Of a stretch of DNA of 64,000 bases, positions 58,601 through 64,000 are shown piece by piece. The translations under genes and the position numbers were made by a program. The notes below the pieces were generated by a model. The model was given only the letters and a program-made list of their open reading frames with translations, searched no databases and had not been told where the DNA came from. The stretch spans positions 6,944,001-7,008,000 of the forward strand of contig JAHQIY010000002.1 of the NCBI GenBank assembly GCA_019054805.1, written 5' to 3'. The DNA is from Brachionus manjavacas. Lineage: Eukaryota > Rotifera > Eurotatoria > Ploima > Brachionidae. Position 1 is the stretch's first letter. Each line of letters starts with the position of its first letter.

Positions 58601-59829
58601 ATCCGGTGAGAGCAAACAGTTTTGACCGCCGCGCTATGAACATAATTCATGCATACGATTATGAACATTCGAAAATGAGCGAAGTAAACGAGTACCAGAC
58701 TACGTATAGGTCAGTGAAGGGTAAATCATGGGTGGACCACGTCTTAATTAATAAAAATAGTCAAGAACTAATCAATACTCGCATAGTTGAGGACTGGGAC
58801 AACGACAGTGATCACAGAGCAATAGAAGTGACTCGATCAACGACGAAACAGATGCTGAATCCGGTAAGAGCTCCTAGCTTGAGATCGAAACCGAAATGGA
58901 ACGACGTGGCCTTTTTAAATCGATACTATCAATCACTCGAACATAAACTAAACTTAATGCCCCACTTAGAATTAAAAGGCGATCGAAGAGACATCACAAA
59001 TCAAATCACTGAACGCCATATTAACATGCAACACGTCATGCGAGAATGCGTACGAGAAACAGAGATGACGAAGGCAAAAAGAGGTAAATTTCTGAAAAAA
59101 AAGAATTGGTGGAGTGACGAGCTGACAGAAATACACGCTAGCAAGAAAGCTGCGTTTGTGCGATATATGACGAGCGGTTACACTTGTCGGCAATCTCACC
59201 AACAAGTGATCCAGCTTAGACGCGACATAAGAAGAGTAAAAAGAAGAAATCAAGCAACCTTAAGAGACCACAACACATGCAAACACTACAACCTGTTCAA
59301 AAATAACAGAAATGCATTCAGGAACACAGTTAAAAAAGCACAAAACCATAACGTAATACCATCGGCCACAATTGACGAACTATACAGTGAATATCAACAA
59401 TTATTCAATGTGAAAATAAGCGACAATGCTGAAAACGAGGACATTGAGGCAAGAGTCGCCGAGTACGCGTTAAAATTAGAAAGTAGATCAACACCACTAG
59501 AATACAACATCGACAAGAATTCAGTGGCCGAAATCGTGGGCAACCTGTCAAAAAAAAAGCTGTTGGGTTTGGGGAGACGTCTTTCGAAATGTACAAATAT
59601 GGAGCCTGTCCGGCTATGATAGACATGACGAGTACCGTATTAGAAGCCATGATACGATATCAAACAATTCCACACTTGTTTAATATCGGTCTAATTAAAC
59701 CACTAGTAAATGATAACGCTAAGTGCACAGGAGACCTAAACAATCTGCGACCGATCACCATTTCGGACTCGATTAGCACAATATATGAGAAGCTTCTTCT
59801 CAAGGAGATCGAGAAATACCACACAAATA
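55651..59829 (+). repeat. Tandem duplication, unit 2
   Basis: Second unit of the duplication. Differences seen from unit 1: four A-run length changes (near 51808, 52204, 53411 and 54388 of unit 1) and substitutions at 53148 (A versus T) and 53804 (C versus A). The first 337 bp are a duplicate of the right hAT end, finishing at 55987 with the intact target duplication AAAAAAAG. Confidence 0.93.
56268..58147 (+). pseudogene. LINE B ORF1, copy 2, disrupted
   Basis: Same protein as copy 1. One A fewer near 56386 and again near 57590 shifts the frame twice. The TAG (56900-56902) and the older shift near 57090 are also present. The middle zinc knuckle reads CFKC here instead of CYKC. It ends in TGA 58145-58147, with the same CTAG following. 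Confidence 0.85.
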
Positions 59830-61141
59830 GTGACAAACAATTCGGGTTTAAGAGCAAAAGTTCTTGTGGACACGCTGTCTTTGCCATTAGGGAAGCAATA
59901 ATCTCAAGAAAAACTAAAAATAAGAAAACATACATTTGTGTTATCGATGCGTCAAAGGCTTTTGACAAAGTCAATCGAACATACTTGTGGCACAAAATTA
60001 TCGACAAACTTCCGGATCACTTGACGAGAGCGATTATGGTTTACTATGATAAATCGCTTGCCATGGTCATCAATAATGGCGAATACTCGCGACTGTTTAA
60101 AACGACGATTGGAGTTAAGCAAGGTTGCCCACTGTCGCCTTGATTATTTGCAATTTACCTAGAGGATTTAGTTGAATCAATTGATCAACTAAACCTCGGA
60201 GTCAAGGTGGGAAAAATGCTCATCAATATCGTACTCTACGCGGACGACATACTGCTTATGGCTGAGAGTTCAGACGATTTGCAAACACTGACGAATACAT
60301 TGATGGATTTTGGCGAAAAATGGCAGATCAAATATAACTCGAGTAAGACTGTTCTTATGGCATTTGGAATGCAAAAAAAAGACAAGAACAAAGCAATCAA
60401 AGTTGAATTTGAGAAGCAACAAATTAAACGAGTAAACACGGTGAAATATTTAGGTGTACAAATAAATGATCAATTGTCGAACTCGTCACACTTAGATAAT
60501 AGAAGAATGAGCACATTTGCGACATTGGGTGCCATTAAAAAAGTATCCTTAACCAGAACACTAAAACCGATCTAAAGGTACATCTTTACAAAACATGTTG
60601 TCGCCCTGTTTTGTATTACGGTGTCGATTGTTTGCCACTAAATACCTCGGAAGCAAACACAATGCAAAAAGTCGAATCAAACACTATAAAAAGTCTGGTT
60701 GGGGTGAGAAGATGAAAGCGGAGTACTTGGTTCTAAGCCGCGCTAGGCTTAAATAAGGTAAATGAGAGATTGGCCGTCCTAAAAAATGGGTACTACCGCA
60801 ATCTGATCGAGAACAAGTACACGCGGAAAATAATCGAACAAGTAATCGAGCAATCGAAAAATAAAAGCAGAGGTATTAACAAGAAATCAATAGTCGCTGA
60901 GATGGTAAATAAGCACAAGAGTAATGATATCGAACAAATATACACATCGAGTCAGAAAGCAACTAAAGAGATAGATGGGAAATTTAAATTACTTATTGGA
61001 ACTGAAGAGGTTGAAAACACTGTAAATTTATTAAATATAGGTCAAGAAGCAAGCGACGAGCTAAATGAGTTCCTAAGCGTAAATTATCAATTTCTCAGCA
61101 TAAATTTCTTAATTTTCTTACTCATATTTAATCAAAAGTAA
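58148..61141 (+). pseudogene. LINE B ORF2, copy 2: endonuclease and reverse transcriptase
   Basis: Endonuclease motifs as in copy 1, with an additional A-run shift near 58567. The reverse transcriptase has RPITISDSISTIYEKLL, KQFGFKSKSSCGHAVFAIRE, CVIDASKAFDKVN, TTIGVKQGCPLSP, then a UGA (60141-60143), LFAIYLEDL, and the active site VLYADDILLMAE. A shift in an A-run near 60541 follows, then CCRPVLYYGVDCLPL and SLVGVRR before UGA 60713 and UAA 60734. The C-terminal region (LNKVNERLAVLKNGYYRNL...) runs on to 61141. Family: I/Jockey-like group with APE endonuclease; the exact clade is not assigned. Confidence 0.85.
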
Positions 61142-61392
61142 CAAAGTGAATATTTGAACTAATCATTTTTATGAATTCTTAATTTTATAGATAAAATAAT
61201 AAGAATCAAATGTAAGAATCAAACTCTTAATTTTTAATTATTTTATAGATTTTTACTTTTTTATCTTATGTAATTCTGCCTATCTGGCTTAAATCAAATA
61301 AATGATAAATTTTAATAATAGACTTACGGTTAATATTGGAAGAAACTGAAGTTGACTCGACTTGTAATTTTAAAATAAATAATAAGATAATC

Positions 61393-61424
<32 letters not shown>

Positions 61425-61556
61425 CATATCGTTTCATAATTTTTTTTTTTTGTCTTACATATTTTCTTTTTTGTCCATGGGACTTTTACTTTTACTAATT
61501 CATAACAATTTTTCATCGTCGTTTGGCGTTAATTGAAATAAATAAATAAATAAATA

Positions 61557-62054
61557 GTCTTTGATTAATTCAATAATTAGTGTATTTTTGAACTAATACT
61601 ATTTTTCAGATATTTTATAAATAGTTTATTTAGACGAACTTCAATTCACCTAAAAAATTTACCTTAAGATCCGATCGAGTGACTTGAGGAAAAAAATTAT
61701 AACTTTACTCAATTGAAATATTTTGTAGAACTTGAAGCCTAGAGAGGTTGGTCTTTGAGACTAGAGAGGAAATGAAAAAACTATAATCAATAATAGAGCC
61801 AATTAATGATTTATTTTATTTTATTTATACCTAATGCTAAGGCCGTTTCCGACCACGATGCAGTGTGCTGTAAAATAAAGCGCAGCTGCAATGTGAAATT
61901 AAATACAAAAATTAGGAGAATTAGTTCAGTTCATTATAAAAACGAGTAAGAGAGATAAAATACATATTAAGAGAAATAAATTAGTTTTAGGCTTATTTAT
62001 GTTAAGCGTCTGAATTTTATTATGTCAAAGAGCTATCCATGTCTGTAGTATGTC
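61557..62054. other. Spacer between LINE B copies 2 and 3
   Basis: No gene is visible. Bases 61815-61900 read on the minus strand as GTCGGAAACGGCCTTAGC followed by an A/T tail (AAATAAAATAAAATAAAT), which looks like the 3' end of a further LINE on the minus strand. Confidence 0.4.
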
Positions 62055-64000
62055 TGATGACGAAGGCAAAAAGAGGTAAATTTCTGAAAAAAAAGAATTG
62101 GTGGAGTGACGAGCTGACAGAAATACACGCTAGCAAGAAAGCTGCGTTTGTGCGATATATGACGAGCGGTTACACTTGTCGGCAATCTCACCAACAAGTG
62201 ATCCAGCTTAGACGCGACATAAGAAGAGTAAAAGAAGAAATCAAGCAACCTTAAGAGACCACAACACATGCAAACACTACAACCTGTTCAAAAATAACAG
62301 AAATGCATTCAGGAACACAGTTAAAAAAGCACAAAACCATAACGTAATACCATCGGCCACAATTGACGAACTATACAGTGAATATCAACAATTATTCAAT
62401 GTGAAAATAAGCGACAATGCTGAAAACGAGGACATTGAGGCAAGAGTCGCCGAGTACGCGTTAAAATTAGAAAGTAGATCAACACCACTAGAATACAACA
62501 TCGACAAGAATTCAGTGGCCGAAATCGTGCGCAACCTATCAAACGGAAAAGCTGTTGGGTTTGGGGAGACGTCTTTCGAAATGTACAAATATGGAGCCTG
62601 TCCGGCTATGATAGACATGACGAGTACCGTATTAGAAGCCATGATACGATATCAAACAATTCCACACTTGTTTAATATCGGTCTAATTAAACCACTAGTA
62701 AATGATAACGCTAAGTGCACAGGAGACCTAAACAATCTGCGACCGATCACCATTTCGGACTCGATTAGCACAATATATGAGAAGCTTCTTCTCAAGGAGA
62801 TCGAGAAATACCACACAAATAGTGACAAACAATTCGGGTTTAAGAGCAAAAGTTCTTGTGGACACGCTGTCTTTGCCATTAGGGAAGCAATAATCTCAAG
62901 AAAAACTAAAAATAAGAAAACATACATTTGTGTTATCGATGCGTCAAAGGCTTTTGACAAAGTCAATCGAACATACTTGTGGCACAAAATTATCGACAAA
63001 CTTCCGGATCACTTGACGAGAGCGATTATGGTTTACTATGATAAATCGCTTGCCATGGTCATCAATAATGGCGAATACTCGCGACTGTTTAAAACGACGA
63101 TTGGAGTTAAGCAAGGTTGCCCACTGTCGCCTTGATTATTTGCAATTTACCTAGAGGATTTAGTTGAATCAATTGATCAACTAAACCTCGGAGTCAAGGT
63201 GGGAAAAATGCTCATCAATATCGTACTCTACGCGGACGACATACTGCTTATGGCTGAGAGTTCAGACGATTTGCAAACACTGACGAATACATTGATGGAT
63301 TTTGGCGAAAAATGGCAGATCAAATATAACTCGAGTAAGACTGTTCTTATGGCATTTGGAATGCAAAAAAAAGACAAGAACAAAGCAATCAAAGTTGAAT
63401 TTGAGAAGCAACAAATTAAACGAGTAAACACGGTGAAATATTTAGGTGTACAAATAAATGATCAATTGTCGAACTCGTCACACTTAGATAATAGAAGAAT
63501 GAGCACATTTGCGACATTGGGTGCCATTAAAAAAAGTATCCTTAACCAGAACACTAAAACCGATCTAAAGGTACATCTTTACAAAACATGTTGTCGCCCT
63601 GTTTTGTATTACGGTGTCGATTGTTTGCCACTAAATACCTCGGAAGCAAACACAATGCAAAAAGTCGAATCAAACACTATAAAAAGTCTGGTTGGGGTGA
63701 GAAGATGAAAGCGGAGTACTTGGTTCTAAGCCGCGCTAGGCTTAAATAAGGTAAATGAGAGATTGGCCGTCCTAAAAAATGGGTACTACCGCAATCTGAT
63801 CGAGAACAAGTACACGCGGAAAATAATCGAACAAGTAATCGAGCAATCGAAAAATAAAAGCAGAGGTATTAACAAGAAATCAATAGTCGCTGAGATGGTA
63901 AATAAGCACAAGAGTAATGATATCGAACAAATATACACATCGAGTCAGAAAGCAACTAAAGAGATAGATGGGAAATTTAAATTACTTATTGGAACTGAAG
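62055..64000 (+). mobile_element. LINE B copy 3, 5'-truncated, leaves the window
   Basis: Identity with copies 1 and 2 starts abruptly at GATGACGAAGG (62055) and continues to the window end. The sharp 5' truncation inside ORF2 is what target-primed reverse transcription normally gives, so this looks like an independent insertion. It lacks the A-run defect shared by copies 1 and 2 and reads NLSNGKAVGFGETSFEMY at about 62530-62586. Confidence 0.85.
62055..64000 (+). pseudogene. LINE B ORF2 (reverse transcriptase), copy 3, partial
   Basis: A shift near 62228 separates the start from a long frame 62401-63135 with all fingers/palm motifs up to GVKQGCPLSP. After UGA 63133-63135 the same frame continues with LFAIYLEDL and VLYADDILLMAE to SLVGVRR, UGA 63706-63708, UAA 63727-63729, and the C-terminal LGLNKVNERLAVLKNG. 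Unlike copy 2, the A-run near 63531 keeps the frame. The same UGA, UGA and UAA occur in copy 2. Confidence 0.85.

Larger units (their letters stand above)
55996..61556 (+). mobile_element. LINE B copy 2, full length in layout but disrupted
   Basis: Contains 5' UTR, ORF1, ORF2 and a 3' UTR ending in an (AAAT)n tail at 61536-61556. The 3' UTR carries a T-run of 27 at 61398-61424. Beyond unit 2 of the duplication (59829) this is the original 3' part of the element. Confidence 0.85.

Noticed and set aside
59829..64000. Idea that UGA is a sense codon in this genome
   Set aside because: The six host genes end in TAA or TAG and have no in-frame TGA, so nothing supports it or fully excludes it; an in-frame UAA in the same LINE region shows plain decay is enough.
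1..64000. CRISPR arrays, bacterial operons, phage genes or other prokaryotic defence systems
   Set aside because: The sequence is eukaryotic with introns throughout; short direct repeats are AT microsatellites or transposon tails.

Overview
This window comes from the nuclear genome of an animal, most likely an invertebrate with a very AT-rich genome. The evidence is a set of spliced metazoan genes: an intersectin with SH3-DH-PH-C2, a nuclear lamin, cyclin B, a cytosolic fatty-acid-binding protein, the Paf1-complex subunit RTF1 and a family-10 fucosyltransferase. They sit in long A/T-rich non-coding DNA with many decayed retroelements. The style (short introns of 40-60 nt mixed with 1.4-3.7 kb ones, GC-rich exons in AT-rich DNA) would fit a rotifer or a similar lineage, but the species cannot be fixed from the sequence alone.

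Layout. 1-8728 (+): 3' part of intersectin, 19 exons visible, with four SH3 domains, DH, PH and C2. 8729-11870: non-coding, with a LINE relic and the second copy of a 484-bp repeat whose first copy lies in an intersectin intron. 11871-15050 (-): complete four-exon cyclin B with a GC-AG intron. 15051-20563: non-coding with a LINE relic, a SINE fragment and a MITE relic. 20564-21024 (+): two-exon FABP. 21025-30866: non-coding, with a 320-bp MITE and small LINE relics. 30867-32765 (+): intronless lamin without a C-terminal CaaX box. 33905-35130: hairpin, LINE relic and a pogo-like transposon end. 35689-41317 (-): RTF1 in three exons; its 3.65-kb intron is a transposon graveyard (hAT-like end, LINE, MULE SWIM finger, tRNA-headed SINE). 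42700-43262: LINE relic. 44078-45560 (-): two-exon alpha-1,3-fucosyltransferase. 46338-64000: a dense, layered transposon block.

The transposon block is the most informative part. A hAT transposon (46346-51807, with an 8-bp target duplication) is split by a Jockey-like LINE (LINE A, minus strand). On its right lies LINE B, a two-ORF element with zinc-knuckle ORF1 and endonuclease/reverse-transcriptase ORF2. A 4180-bp segment holding the right hAT end plus most of LINE B is duplicated head to tail, so LINE B copy 1 stops exactly where copy 2's duplicated hAT end begins. Copy 2 runs on to an (AAAT)n tail. A third, 5'-truncated copy starts at 62055 and leaves the window. ORF1 and ORF2 of LINE B are in one frame, separated by a single UGA in the context UGA-CUA-G.

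The host genes are not an operon and do not obviously act together: endocytic scaffold, mitotic cyclin, lipid chaperone, nuclear lamina, transcription elongation and Golgi glycosylation. I see no clear new molecular system. The best candidates for a second look are the LINE B ORF junction, the layered hAT/LINE duplication, the CaaX-less lamin and the uncatalogued short repeat families.
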